The notes under the pieces are model-generated. The model saw only the letters and a list, made by a program, of their open reading frames with translations, ran no database searches and was not told where the DNA came from. From Methanobacteriota archaeon (GTDB taxonomy: Archaea; Halobacteriota; Methanomicrobia; Methanomicrobiales; Methanomicrobiaceae): a stretch of DNA of 26,527 nucleotides. A program made the translations under genes and the position numbers. Below, piece after piece: positions 6,916 to 15,309 of the stretch (the stretch's first letter is position 1; each line of letters begins with the position of its first letter). The stretch lies in assembly GCA_023396365.1 (NCBI GenBank), contig JAEWWL010000084.1, forward strand, positions 1 to 26,527. Direction: 5' to 3'.

Positions 6916-7272
6916 ATGGGTTTTTGGTTTGCATCACTGACCGGATTTATTGCAATGATTGTCTTCTCAGCTGTACTGGGTCATTATGGAGGGCCTGCCG
7001 GTCTTTTCGGGCCTATAATAGGTGGATTTACAGCAGGGCTTTTGCTGGGTGAGGGTGTTTCAAACGGCGCCAGAGCAGGCTTTTGTGCAGGAATATTCGG
7101 CGGAATAATTATCGCGGTTCTGATTTTGCTTTTTGGAGCAGTACTCTTTGGGGCGGCAGGATTATTTGCAGGTGCTGTTATTGACATAATAATCCTCATT
7201 GTCTTATCAGTAACTCTTGGAATACTCGGGTTAATCGGCGGTGCAGCAGGCGGACTATTGAATAAAGGATAG
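6916..7272 (+). CDS. Small glycine-rich membrane protein, DUF5518-like
   Basis: A 118-residue, very hydrophobic protein. Seen: about four membrane segments (residues roughly 5-25, 28-47, 55-80, 84-115) filled with Gly and Ala, with the pattern I-I-G-G-F-T-A-G-L-L-L-G then N-G-A-R-A-G, which matches the DUF5518-type family (G-G-F-x-A-G-x-L-x-x-G-x-x-x-x-G-A) seen in haloarchaea and methanogens. Its function is unknown; glycine-zipper packing suggests an oligomeric membrane protein. The ATG at 6916 lacks a Shine-Dalgarno, so it may be leaderless. A hairpin terminator follows directly, so it looks monocistronic. It is not obviously part of the upstream defence pair. Confidence 0.7.
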   Translation: MGFWFASLTGFIAMIVFSAVLGHYGGPAGLFGPIIGGFTAGLLLGEGVSNGARAGFCAGIFGGIIIAVLILLFGAVLFGAAGLFAGAVIDIIILIVLSVTLGILGLIGGAAGGLLNKG

Positions 7273-7281
7273 GTGCAGAAA

Positions 7282-7315
7282 ATATCAGGATATAATGTAC
7301 AATCCTGATATTTTT
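7282..7315 (+). terminator. Hairpin-plus-T-run terminator
   Basis: ATATCAGGAT (7282-7291) pairs perfectly with ATCCTGATAT (7302-7311) across a 10-base loop and runs into T5 (7311-7315), ten bases after the membrane-protein stop. It has the shape of an intrinsic terminator. Confidence 0.6.
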
Positions 7316-7348
7316 CAGCATGAAGAGTCTTAATAATAAAATTGAGCG

Positions 7349-7756
7349 ATGATTCCAACAGACAGAAACAAAAACGACAGGGCAGAATGCTTCAGGTTTG
7401 TTCTTCACGAAAGACAGGCGGGATCGCTTCAGCACATACTTAGACTGGAGAATGAAAAAATCCTGAAATGCTGGATTCTGCCAAATGGGCTGCCGCAAAA
7501 GGCAAAAGAAAAGTGCATAGCCGTAACCGCCAAAGACTGCAAAACCGAGATGCTGTATTTCTGCGGCAGTCAGCCAAGAAAGAATAAAATTCCGGCAGAA
7601 GTTAAAATAAAGGATTCAGGATATTTTGAGCTTTTGAACTGGAGTGATGTAAAAATCGAGTTTATTCTAAATGGCAGTGAGAATAACGGAAGATACATAC
7701 TTGTAAAATTTGAAAAGGCAGGGCCCGGGACATGGATTATCATGAAAGCCGACTGA
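7349..7756 (+). CDS. LigD-type 3'-phosphoesterase-domain protein, active site degenerate
   Basis: The family removes 3'-phosphate or ribonucleotide ends during DNA repair, as the PE domain of bacterial LigD or as stand-alone archaeal proteins. Seen: 135 residues with the family layout: F-V-L-H-E-R-Q-A at 17-24, L-R-L-E at 31-34, C-W-I-L-P-N-G-L-P (41-49, cf. S-W-x-V-P-K-G-L-P), a central A-V-T-A-K-D-C, G-R-Y-I-L-V-K (114-120) and W-I-I-M-K at the end. Odd: aligning to E-H-H-A-x-x-L-H-Y-D-x-R-L-E, the metal ligands His, His and Asp are Arg22, Gln28 and Ile30, and the later phosphate-binding His is Cys64. Only the Arg (Arg32) is kept. So it is probably inactive by the known mechanism. The ATG at 7349 has no good ribosome site. 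Confidence 0.7.
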   Translation: MIPTDRNKNDRAECFRFVLHERQAGSLQHILRLENEKILKCWILPNGLPQKAKEKCIAVTAKDCKTEMLYFCGSQPRKNKIPAEVKIKDSGYFELLNWSDVKIEFILNGSENNGRYILVKFEKAGPGTWIIMKAD

Positions 7757-7848
7757 AAAAAAACTCAGATTCCCTGATAAAACCAAAAAAATTCATGAAA
7801 GAAACATCTCTTTTTTGTTAGAGACAGGACAATAATATATCAGAATTC

Positions 7849-9060
7849 ATGCACACCTTAAAGAACAAAAAAGTCTGTTTTGAAACCTACGGCTGCACTT
7901 TTAACTTTGCAGACACTGAAAAGCTAAAGGAGATTGCATTGTATGCGGGCTGCATTACTGCTGATGCTGATGACTGCGATGCTGTTGTAATAAACACCTG
8001 CACTGTTGTTTCACAGACAGAAAGGGCAATGATTAAAGCAATAAGAGAATATGATGACCGTGAGGTTTATGTAACCGGCTGCATGCCTGTTGTGCAAAAA
8101 GAGCTTTTGCTCTCAGTAAGACCTGACATCCACATAATTCTGCCCGAAGAGATATACAGGTGCAGTGAAAGAGCAGGCGCAATTGTTGATAAAAGAACAG
8201 GTATTCTGCAGATGGGCACAGGATGCCTTGGCAGGTGTGCATACTGCATTACAAGGCATGCAAGAGGCAGGCTGAAGAGTTTTGACAGGAGTCTTATTTT
8301 AAAAGAAGCAGAAAGGCTGATTAACTGCGGTGCATCAGAACTGCAGCTGACAGGACAGGATGTAAGCGCCTGGGGATATGATAAGGGAGAAGATCTTTCA
8401 GTATTATTGCATGATTTAAATGAAATAGAAGGGAATTTTGCGGTCCGTGTCGGCATGATGAATCCTGCTACTGTGATTCCGATTCTTGACAGACTTGTTC
8501 CTGCCTTTAATCTTGAAAAGATATACTCTTTTGTTCACATGCCGGTGCAGTCAGGCTCAGACAATGTTTTAATGACTATGCAGAGAGGATACACAGCATC
8601 TCAATTTGTAAAGGTTGTTGATGAATTCAGAAAACAAATTCCGGATGTTCGTATATCAACTGATTTTATTGTGGGATATCCGACAGAAACTGAAAATGAC
8701 TTTGAAAGGACAATTGAGCTTTTAAACCGGACTAAGCCTACAAAAGTAAATATCACACGCTTTTCCGTTCGGGAAAACACACCTGCCGCAGCCTATAAGG
8801 ACATGCCTGACTGGATTAAAAAGAACAGATCAAGGGCTTTGACAATTGCGGCAAACGAAATATATGATGAAAACAACGAAAAGATGATTGGAAAAAAAAT
8901 ATCTGCTGCCGTTACAGAGCAGAAGAAAAGCGGGACAGTCATTGCAAGGGATAAGTCATACAACAATATCATTATCAAAGAAGACATCCCCATTGGAACA
9001 ATGCTTGACGCTGTTATAATATCGCACAAAAGGCATTATCTGATTGCTCAAAGAGTTTGA
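7849..9060 (+). CDS. tRNA t6A37 methylthiotransferase (archaeal MtaB/CDKAL1 type)
   Basis: Radical SAM enzyme that adds a methylthio group to C2 of N6-threonylcarbamoyladenosine at tRNA position 37 (ms2t6A), improving decoding of ANN codons. Seen: 403 residues, the normal length of the archaeal/eukaryotic-like branch. The N-terminal UPF0004 domain has Cys16 (Y-G-C-T-F-N), Cys51 (N-T-C-T-V) and Cys78 (T-G-C-M-P) for the auxiliary cluster. The radical SAM core has C126-x3-C130-x2-C133 (GCLGRCAYC, then R-H-A-R-G-R). A T-D-F-I-V-G-Y-P-T-E-T segment and a C-terminal TRAM domain (about 335-403) follow. It is complete, with all six cysteines present. ATG at 7849; upstream is AT-rich with AATAATATATC just before it. 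It stands alone with no obvious partner. Confidence 0.93.
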   Translation: MHTLKNKKVCFETYGCTFNFADTEKLKEIALYAGCITADADDCDAVVINTCTVVSQTERAMIKAIREYDDREVYVTGCMPVVQKELLLSVRPDIHIILPEEIYRCSERAGAIVDKRTGILQMGTGCLGRCAYCITRHARGRLKSFDRSLILKEAERLINCGASELQLTGQDVSAWGYDKGEDLSVLLHDLNEIEGNFAVRVGMMNPATVIPILDRLVPAFNLEKIYSFVHMPVQSGSDNVLMTMQRGYTASQFVKVVDEFRKQIPDVRISTDFIVGYPTETENDFERTIELLNRTKPTKVNITRFSVRENTPAAAYKDMPDWIKKNRSRALTIAANEIYDENNEKMIGKKISAAVTEQKKSGTVIARDKSYNNIIIKEDIPIGTMLDAVIISHKRHYLIAQRV

Positions 9061-9135
9061 GCTGATTTTCGGGCTTTAAAGATTAAAAAAAATACATGAC
9101 TTTGATATAAATTAACCAGACAATCTCTTCCTTTT

Positions 9136-9145
9136 TTTATATTTT
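9136..9145 (+). promoter_or_regulatory. TATA-like element before the 9166 gene
   Basis: TTTATATTTT is centred about 26 bases before ATG 9166, matching a leaderless archaeal promoter; no ribosome site is visible upstream of the ATG. Confidence 0.4.
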
Positions 9146-9165
9146 AAGCGCATACATCTATTCCA

Positions 9166-9708
9166 ATGGATATAATAGAGCAGGGTTTTGAAGAAATACT
9201 AAAAAGTATCGAAGAGAAAAGATCAGAAAAAGAAGAGCTCTCCAAAGAAATTCTTGAAAATAAAGCGGCTCTTCTTAACAGGATGGGCAAAAAAGCAGCC
9301 CCTCTTGCAAAAGAGTTTGGAATAAATCTTTTGGTAAGAGCCAAAACTGACATGCAGGGGGATATGTATGACAATGTCTACAGCGACAAAAAAATGTTTG
9401 TCCTTGGAAAAACCGACCCTATGCCTTACCGTCCTGATGACATGACAAAAAGAGTGGACAGCCAGTTCTGTGTTTTGTCAGAGGATGGAGAATTTATGGA
9501 GGTGATGTACTCGACAACAGAGCGCTTTACAGATTCCTTCATAAATGCCATGACTACAGAAGAGGCGTTTGACATCTACGGGGCTGAGATAATATTTATG
9601 CTCTATAAGGCTTTTCACCAGTACCTGACAGAAGAAAGTGAGCTTGTAGAAGCACTGGGAAAAACAGTTTCCTTCATATTTAAGGAAGAAAATACAGAAG
9701 AAAAATAA
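9166..9708 (+). CDS. Conserved-looking protein of unknown function
   Basis: A 180-residue soluble protein that I do not recognise. Seen: residues about 5-45 are charged and helical with a coiled-coil look (E-E-I-L-K-S-I-E-E-K, then L-S-K-E-I-L-E-N-K), followed by an alpha/beta part with Y-R-P-D-D-M-T-K-R-V-D-S-Q-F-C-V-L and an acidic C-terminus. There is no signal peptide, membrane segment or clear catalytic motif. Codon use and composition match its neighbours, the frame is long and intact, and a leaderless-type promoter precedes it, so it is likely real. It is bounded by a hairpin downstream (9757-9778) and is therefore probably a single-gene unit between mtaB-like and ABC genes. Confidence 0.75.
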   Translation: MDIIEQGFEEILKSIEEKRSEKEELSKEILENKAALLNRMGKKAAPLAKEFGINLLVRAKTDMQGDMYDNVYSDKKMFVLGKTDPMPYRPDDMTKRVDSQFCVLSEDGEFMEVMYSTTERFTDSFINAMTTEEAFDIYGAEIIFMLYKAFHQYLTEESELVEALGKTVSFIFKEENTEEK

Positions 9709-9756
9709 ACAGGTCTTATCTAAACCGGCAGACCAAAAAAATCTTTTTTATTTTCG

Positions 9757-9778
9757 CCTGATGCATTTAACCATCAGG
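9757..9778. repeat. Inverted repeat CCTGATG...CATCAGG upstream of the ABC operon
   Basis: A perfect 7-base inverted repeat with an 8-base loop, between the 9166 gene and the ABC operon. It may be the terminator of the former (a T-run precedes it) or an operator for the latter. Confidence 0.4.
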
Positions 9779-9808
9779 TTATATGAATGGATCTTTTTTA
9801 ATTGTCAG

Positions 9809-9832
9809 ATATATATACTTATTTTTATAAAC
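9809..9832 (+). promoter_or_regulatory. Promoter region of the ABC/NEW3 operon
   Basis: Two TATA-like stretches, ATATATATACTT (9809-9820) and TTTTTATAAAC (9822-9832), would give 5' leaders of about 35-50 bases before ATG 9889. Which one is used cannot be told. Confidence 0.35.
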
Positions 9833-9888
9833 AAATTACAGGTACTTCATAATTGCAGGAGTAACGAAAAATTAGTGTGGAATAATCA

Positions 9889-10815
9889 ATGATTGAAATT
9901 AAAAATCTTGTTAAAGAATACAACGGTGTGCGGGCCGTTGATGATCTCTGCCTCAATATTGGCGGAGGTGAAATATACGGCCTATTAGGCCCTAACGGTG
10001 CTGGAAAAAGCACAACTATTCTTATGCTTACAGGTCTGATTCTGCCGACATCAGGAGAGTGCAGAATTGACGGGGTTGAAGTTTCAAAAAATCCTATTGA
10101 GGTCAAGAAAAAAATCGGCTACATGCCCGAGGATGTCGGATTTTATACAAATCTTACCGGATTTGAAAACCTTGCGTTTTTTGCAAGGCTCTATGGAATA
10201 CCTGAAAAAGAGATTGAGGGTAAATGTGATGAACTCCTAAAACAGGTCGGCCTGTACGGAGTTTCAAAACAGGTGGGAGGATACTCAAAAGGGATGCGCC
10301 AGAGACTTGGAATAGCAAAGGCACAGTTAAACGATCCATCTGTAATTATTCTTGATGAGCCGACAGCAAACCTTGACCCGCAGGGTGTAGCAGATTACAG
10401 GCGCATTATAAGAGAAATTGCAAAGCATGACAAAACAGTTCTTGTTTCATCGCATATCCTCTCTGAAGTAAGCAAAGTATCAACAAAAATCGGAATTCTC
10501 CAGAAAGGGCGTCTTGTAACTGAAGGAACATGGGAAGAACTCTCATCAGGAATCGCAAAAATGGACCTTTCAGAGATAAGAATAAACATCGAGACAAAGG
10601 AGTCAATGCCAAATATATCTCACCCTGAGATTATTTCAGCGGATTATAAAAATAATAATAAAAATGCGGCAATTATTGCAAAATCAGACATCAGGGATGA
10701 GATATCACGTATTCTTTATGATAAGGGAATAATTCTTAAAAATCTCTCGCTTGATGCAACAACCCTTGAGGATGCAATACTTACCTACTACAAAAAGGGA
10801 AGTGAGGCACAATGA
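9889..10815 (+). CDS. ABC transporter ATP-binding protein
   Basis: ATPase subunit that powers the ABC-2 permease encoded next. Seen: 308 residues. Walker A GPNGAGKS (34-41), Q-loop replaced by an MPED stretch near 79-82 as in the NatA/NosF/CcmA branch, signature YSKGMRQR (132-139), Walker B SVIILDEPTANLD (151-163) with D156-E157, and the switch histidine H189 in LVSSH. Residues about 215-308 form the usual C-terminal extension of this branch. Its stop overlaps the permease ATG by 4 bases (ATGA), so translation is coupled. The substrate is unknown; ABC-2/DrrA-like systems export drugs, lipids or ions, or take part in cell-surface assembly. Linkage to an extracellular NEW3 protein hints at surface or export work. 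Confidence 0.93.
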   Translation: MIEIKNLVKEYNGVRAVDDLCLNIGGGEIYGLLGPNGAGKSTTILMLTGLILPTSGECRIDGVEVSKNPIEVKKKIGYMPEDVGFYTNLTGFENLAFFARLYGIPEKEIEGKCDELLKQVGLYGVSKQVGGYSKGMRQRLGIAKAQLNDPSVIILDEPTANLDPQGVADYRRIIREIAKHDKTVLVSSHILSEVSKVSTKIGILQKGRLVTEGTWEELSSGIAKMDLSEIRINIETKESMPNISHPEIISADYKNNNKNAAIIAKSDIRDEISRILYDKGIILKNLSLDATTLEDAILTYYKKGSEAQ

Positions 10816-11954
10816 AGTCCAACGGCCTTATGGCGATCTCCAAAAAGGAGTTTTGCGACCACATAATGAGCAAAAAATTCCTTGTGATATTTGCCATAAT
10901 AATGATTGCGACAATAACAGGTCTTGCAGGCGGTGCTGTCAGCTACAACGAGCAGATAAAAAGCTACGCCGAGCATATGGAAGTAAGTGAGGATTCATCT
11001 TATCTTAGTTCTTACTGGTGGGCCAAGCCTTCTGTAATGTCAATATTTAACAATGTAGGTGCAATTATTGCATCACTTGGCGCTATATTAGGCATTGCCA
11101 TGGGCTTTGATCTAATCACAAAGGAAAAAGAGAGCAAGTCACTTAAAATCCTTCTGTCACACCCGATTTACCGTGATGAGGTCATAAACGGAAAAGCGAT
11201 AGGAGGAGTTTTTGCATTGGTTCTTGCACTTTTAATAACATCTGTTGTTTCTTTTGCACTTCTTCTGATATTCAGCATCATCCCGGATTTGAGTGAAATT
11301 CAGTATATCCTAATCTTTGGAGTCTCTGCATTTCTGATGATCTTTTCATACTTTGCAATATCACTTTTCATGTCGACTGTTTCAGAAAACAGCGGGAATG
11401 CACTGATATATACACTGATTTTATTTATTGTCCTGACAGGGCTTTTTCCCATGCTCATGTCCGGCGCAGTAATGGATATAATTGCAGGCGATGCACCGCA
11501 GCCCCCTGAAGATTCCTTTATAATGAGGTCCGGGGTCAGCACGGTTCATGCACAGACTGTTACATACACTTCTACAAAAGTATCTGTTGATGATTCACAA
11601 AGTGGAGAAATTGATGATTATTACAACCCTTACGACACTGAAGAATGGAAAAAATATGAAGAAGAGATGACCAGTTACTGGCAGAAGAGGCAGGCAATTT
11701 CAGATTTCTTCAACCTTCTCTCGCCTACAAACAACTTCCAGCAAATCTCCTCATACATAGCATATCCCCAGATTTACAAGAATATGTATTCCATGAATGC
11801 AATTATGATTGAAGAAGGAGCAGGCGAGCCTGAAAAACCAGGAATCTTTGATATTCTTGGTGATCTTATGAAAAATATCATCGCACTCATAGCGTTTCCG
11901 GCAGTATTTTTAGGACTTGCATATGTCAGGTTCATGAGAATGGATATCAGGTGA
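10812..11954 (+). CDS. ABC-2 type transporter permease
   Basis: Membrane partner of the ATPase. Seen: 380 residues. A first hydrophobic segment at about 25-47, then segments near 80-100, 135-162, 168-190, 196-220 and 350-370, giving six, with a long hydrophilic outer stretch (about 225-345, rich in Tyr, Ser and Asp) before the last one. The motif I-T-K-E-K-E-S-K-S-L-K-I-L-L-S-H-P (coupling region after the second helix) is typical of NosY/ABC-2 permeases. It starts with ATG 10812 overlapping the ATPase stop; the NEW3 gene begins 4 bases after its TGA. The large outer loop is longer than in minimal ABC-2 permeases and may contact the NEW3 protein; that contact is inference. Confidence 0.9.
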   Translation: MKSNGLMAISKKEFCDHIMSKKFLVIFAIIMIATITGLAGGAVSYNEQIKSYAEHMEVSEDSSYLSSYWWAKPSVMSIFNNVGAIIASLGAILGIAMGFDLITKEKESKSLKILLSHPIYRDEVINGKAIGGVFALVLALLITSVVSFALLLIFSIIPDLSEIQYILIFGVSAFLMIFSYFAISLFMSTVSENSGNALIYTLILFIVLTGLFPMLMSGAVMDIIAGDAPQPPEDSFIMRSGVSTVHAQTVTYTSTKVSVDDSQSGEIDDYYNPYDTEEWKKYEEEMTSYWQKRQAISDFFNLLSPTNNFQQISSYIAYPQIYKNMYSMNAIMIEEGAGEPEKPGIFDILGDLMKNIIALIAFPAVFLGLAYVRFMRMDIR

Positions 11955-11958
11955 GAAG

Positions 11959-13437
11959 ATGGTCATGAAATATAATAATTTTTCATATAAGCAGGGATTT
12001 TTTAAACCCCTTTCATGCATGCTGCTGATTCTTGCCCTTTTTTTGGCATGTGTACAGCCCGTCTCCGCAGATGACTCGGCTACAACCGGCAACTTCAAAA
12101 TATCATGCAAATATCCCGGAAAAGTGATAGATGCCGGAGAGACAATAAAATACAGTCTTGTCGTTAAAAACACAGGCGGAACGGATTATCCAAAGAAACT
12201 TCGTGTCGACACCTTCAAGGGGCAGGAGGACTGGGAGTTCAAATTCCTTGCAGGCGATATAGAAATCGACAGAATTGCACTGGCACCTGGTGAATCAGAA
12301 ACGATTTCGCTTGAGGTAAAAACAGCCGGAGATACTCCTGTTGATACATACCAGTTCAGGGTTTCAATAGACGACGGCAGAATCTGGCTTTATGCTGTTA
12401 TTGAAAAGACATACTCAGGTGAAGACGGTGTTTTAAAATTAGAGGTTGTCAACGAGCAGGGTGAAAAGATTAAAGGTGCTAAAGTGTCGGCATTTACAGG
12501 AAAAAACACAGTCGCCGATGCAATAGTATTCTCAACATCTGACGGACAGGTCAGGACTGAACTTGACCAGGGTATATACAGTCTTTTGATAGAAAAAGAC
12601 GGTTATCTGCCAAGGGAAAAAGATGACGTCAGAATACAAAGCGGATACACCGAGGATGCCGGAACTCTAATGCTTGAAAGGAAAAATTACGGTCTGGATA
12701 TTGATGTAAAAGCGCCTGTTGTAACAGCACCTATCGGGCAGAAGCCGCTGTTTGAGCTAAAACTCTCAAATGTGGGAAAAAGCGATGATTCATTTAAACT
12801 CTCATATCAGAACATGCCTGACGGATGGTATGGCCGCTATAAAGAGGCAGCCGACTCAAAAAGTGAAATATCAGAGGTCTTTATCAGGGCCGGAGATGAC
12901 AAGACAATATTTTTTGAGGTAATTCCGCCGTACTCAGTCACAAAAGACGACTATGCATTTGAATCAGTTGTCTCCTCATCAGACGGCTCATTGTATGAAT
13001 CAGAGCTTAAGGCAACGATAAAGGGAAGCAGTGATCTGAAGGTTTTCTCAGACAAGTATCTATATGAGGTGACAAAAGGTGAAACAATTGAGATTCCGGT
13101 AAAGATTCTTAATGACGGAAACGGAATTGCACTTACAAACGTTAAGGTTGAGGTCTCAACACCGGACGGGTGGAAGACAACAATAACGCCGGAGAGTGTT
13201 CCGGGAATAGCACCAGGAAACAGAGAGGTTGTAACACTAAAAGTTGTCCCGCCGACAAACATTGCAGCATCAGAATACAAGATAACTGTAAAGGTCATAA
13301 CAGATCAGGAAGAGGTATCTGACAGCATCAGAATTGTTGTAAAGGAAAGTTCACTAATAGGCATTCTTGGAATAATAATGATGGCTCTTGTTGCAGGCGG
13401 AGTATATTATATGTACAGAAAATATGAGAGAAGATAA
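11959..13437 (+). CDS. Membrane-anchored NEW3-domain surface protein
   Basis: A 492-residue exported protein. Seen: a signal peptide with a hydrophobic core around 18-34 (C-M-L-L-I-L-A-L-F-L-A) ending near A37; a first NEW3/CARDB-like beta domain at about 43-132 (A-G-E-T-I-K-Y-S-L-V-V-K-N-T-G); a carboxypeptidase-regulatory-like domain at about 140-232 (E-G-Y/K-D-G-Y-L-P type turns); two more NEW3-type domains at about 240-350 and 355-460; one membrane helix (465-487) and a short RKYERR tail inside the cell. The GGTGAG at 11950-11955 serves as ribosome site for ATG 11959 or for the second ATG at 11965. As third gene of the ABC operon it may be an outer partner or substrate-capture/assembly factor; the exact role is unknown. 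Confidence 0.85.
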   Translation: MVMKYNNFSYKQGFFKPLSCMLLILALFLACVQPVSADDSATTGNFKISCKYPGKVIDAGETIKYSLVVKNTGGTDYPKKLRVDTFKGQEDWEFKFLAGDIEIDRIALAPGESETISLEVKTAGDTPVDTYQFRVSIDDGRIWLYAVIEKTYSGEDGVLKLEVVNEQGEKIKGAKVSAFTGKNTVADAIVFSTSDGQVRTELDQGIYSLLIEKDGYLPREKDDVRIQSGYTEDAGTLMLERKNYGLDIDVKAPVVTAPIGQKPLFELKLSNVGKSDDSFKLSYQNMPDGWYGRYKEAADSKSEISEVFIRAGDDKTIFFEVIPPYSVTKDDYAFESVVSSSDGSLYESELKATIKGSSDLKVFSDKYLYEVTKGETIEIPVKILNDGNGIALTNVKVEVSTPDGWKTTITPESVPGIAPGNREVVTLKVVPPTNIAASEYKITVKVITDQEEVSDSIRIVVKESSLIGILGIIMMALVAGGVYYMYRKYERR

Positions 13438-13454
13438 GAACTTTTAAGGATTAC

Positions 13455-13493
13455 AAAAAAACTCAAATTTTTTTATTATTTAATTTTTTTTTT
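13455..13493. terminator. Bidirectional T/A-run termination region
   Basis: Between two convergent genes. For the plus strand, T7 (13468-13474) and T10 (13484-13493) follow the NEW3 stop; for the minus strand, A7 (13455-13461) reads as T7 after the kinase stop. Confidence 0.5.
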
Positions 13494-13496
13494 GAT

Positions 13497-15293
13497 TTAA
13501 CTGAAAAGATTTTTGCATATTTTTTCTATATCAGATAGCAGGACATTAATATCAGGATATCTTTTTGATGGGTCTTTTTCAAGGCAGTGCATAATGATTC
13601 TGTCAAACTCTTTTAGAGAATCATCACAAAGCAACTCTGAGACAGGTGTTATTTCATGAGCACCCTCTTTTAAAAATTCTCCGATTATGTCGTTTTTTAC
13701 AGGACGTCTTCCTGTCAGTATCTCATAAAATAAAAGGCCGGCCTGGTAAATGTCTGTTCTGGTATCAGGCTTTCCAAATTTTGCAGGGAATATTTGTTCC
13801 GGTGCCGCATACATAAAGGAGAATCCGATGTTTGTATACTCAAATTCATCTGATGCCATCCTGCAAAGACCCCAGTCAGTAAGCTTCGGTGTGCCTTCAT
13901 AATCAATCAGAACATTTCCCGGTTTGATGTCATGGTGGACTATACCTTTGTTATGGGCATACAAAAGACCTTCAAGAACTCCGGTCATTATCTCAGCCGC
14001 TCTTTTTACCGGCATAGGAATAAAAAGATCAGATAAATTTCTGCTGATATATTCCATCTCAATATAAGGAACCGGAAGAATATTTACAGAATAGACCTTT
14101 ACGATATTTTTGTGCCTGAGCTTTTCCCAGACACCAATTTCACGGATAAATGATCTGCCTGTAATCTCATCCCTGTTAATGGGGACTTTTATTGCAGTCT
14201 CCTTCATGTCATGCAGCCGCTTTGCCCTGAACACAATCGCTATTCCCCCTGAACCGGCTATTGAGATATCTGTATAATTTTTAAACAGCTCGTCCGGAAA
14301 TCCTGTATTCCTTCTGTTAAAAGACTCATTGCGAAAATCGGGAATAATTGTATTGTCCCTGCCCGGAGGTATATCCAATCGGTCTGAAACAGAATACTGC
14401 GTATCTTTTAAGCGTCTGTTAAACCAGGCAATAAATGTTAAAAAAATTGAAAGAAGAATCAAAACAGGAATATATACAATATTCATTCCATCAAGCACCG
14501 GATTTTCAGATATCATGCAGAAATAATAAAAAATTCCGCATGCGGCAAGAGAAATTATCAGAGCATGTACAACATATCCTGTTCTTCCTGAAACAAATGT
14601 AAGACAGCAGAGAAGAAACAGTGATGCGGCAGAATATATAAGGGCAAATATTAAGCCAATGCAGATGAAAAGGCCGTTTTCTGAGATGATAAACAGCTGA
14701 TATGAATAACCGGTCATTTGTGCAGAAATAAAACACAAAAGGGCCCCGATAAAAAAATATCCTGCGGATATCATTATCCTTTCGGCCGGCTCAAAATCAG
14801 CCTTATTTTCATCTTTTCTGTTGTGTGTAATTGCAAGAATTGACGCAATAATTAATGAAATAATTAATGTGAAGAAAAAAGCTCCGGATTCTCCTGTGTA
14901 CCACACATCATGCCATGCCCCGTTCAGGGTATAATGTCCGGTTAGATTGTTGTCAGAATGAGTTTCTAACGCTGCACCCCCGTATATAGATGAATGTCCG
15001 TTGAAAGTTTCAAAATCCGCATTTGATAAATTAATCAGGTTCATTACAGGGGTTTCGGAATATTTCAAAACAGTCATTCTGCTCTCATTGCGGGTTTTAA
15101 TAACCGAATCATTCCTGTTCATTGAAATGCCGGGGATTTTTTCTGATGAAACAACAGTTACAGTAGTGTAAGCCGTCTCGCTCTCTTTTGGAAGAAATGA
15201 AAAGCCTTCACCAGGCATTGCTGCATCAGCTGAAAGGATAACGACTGCAACAAAAAGCGCAATAATAATGCCTGTTAAGATATTATTCTTCAA
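13497..15293 (-). CDS. Membrane-anchored Ser/Thr protein kinase (non-RD type)
   Basis: A Hanks-type protein kinase with an outer sensor region. Seen: 598 residues; signal/membrane helix 6-22, extracellular part about 23-137, then five membrane helices (about 139-156, 173-192, 207-230, 240-260, 272-291), a linker, and a kinase domain from about 340 to the end. Kinase features: glycine loop G-S-G-G-I-A-I-V-F (347-355), Lys369 in T-A-I-K-V, Glu385 as the likely alpha-C partner, VHHDIKPGN (452-460; Arg of HRD is His454), Asp473 in T-D-W-G (Phe of DFG is Trp), APE (497-499) and D514. All catalytic residues are present, so it should be active. Start: TTG 15293 preceded by GGGGG (15301-15305), 7 bases away; the next ATG would lose the membrane anchor. 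It follows the winged-helix/FHA gene by 16 bases. Confidence 0.9.
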   Translation of the reverse strand: MKNNILTGIIIALFVAVVILSADAAMPGEGFSFLPKESETAYTTVTVVSSEKIPGISMNRNDSVIKTRNESRMTVLKYSETPVMNLINLSNADFETFNGHSSIYGGAALETHSDNNLTGHYTLNGAWHDVWYTGESGAFFFTLIISLIIASILAITHNRKDENKADFEPAERIMISAGYFFIGALLCFISAQMTGYSYQLFIISENGLFICIGLIFALIYSAASLFLLCCLTFVSGRTGYVVHALIISLAACGIFYYFCMISENPVLDGMNIVYIPVLILLSIFLTFIAWFNRRLKDTQYSVSDRLDIPPGRDNTIIPDFRNESFNRRNTGFPDELFKNYTDISIAGSGGIAIVFRAKRLHDMKETAIKVPINRDEITGRSFIREIGVWEKLRHKNIVKVYSVNILPVPYIEMEYISRNLSDLFIPMPVKRAAEIMTGVLEGLLYAHNKGIVHHDIKPGNVLIDYEGTPKLTDWGLCRMASDEFEYTNIGFSFMYAAPEQIFPAKFGKPDTRTDIYQAGLLFYEILTGRRPVKNDIIGEFLKEGAHEITPVSELLCDDSLKEFDRIIMHCLEKDPSKRYPDINVLLSDIEKICKNLFS

Positions 15294-15309
15294 AATTAAA
15301 CCCCCGTTA

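Noticed and set aside
6984..7358. Minus-strand frame opposite the DUF5518-like gene
   Set aside because: Its Pro/Ala-rich sequence mirrors the Gly/Ala codons of the membrane protein; the plus-strand protein has a clear family pattern.
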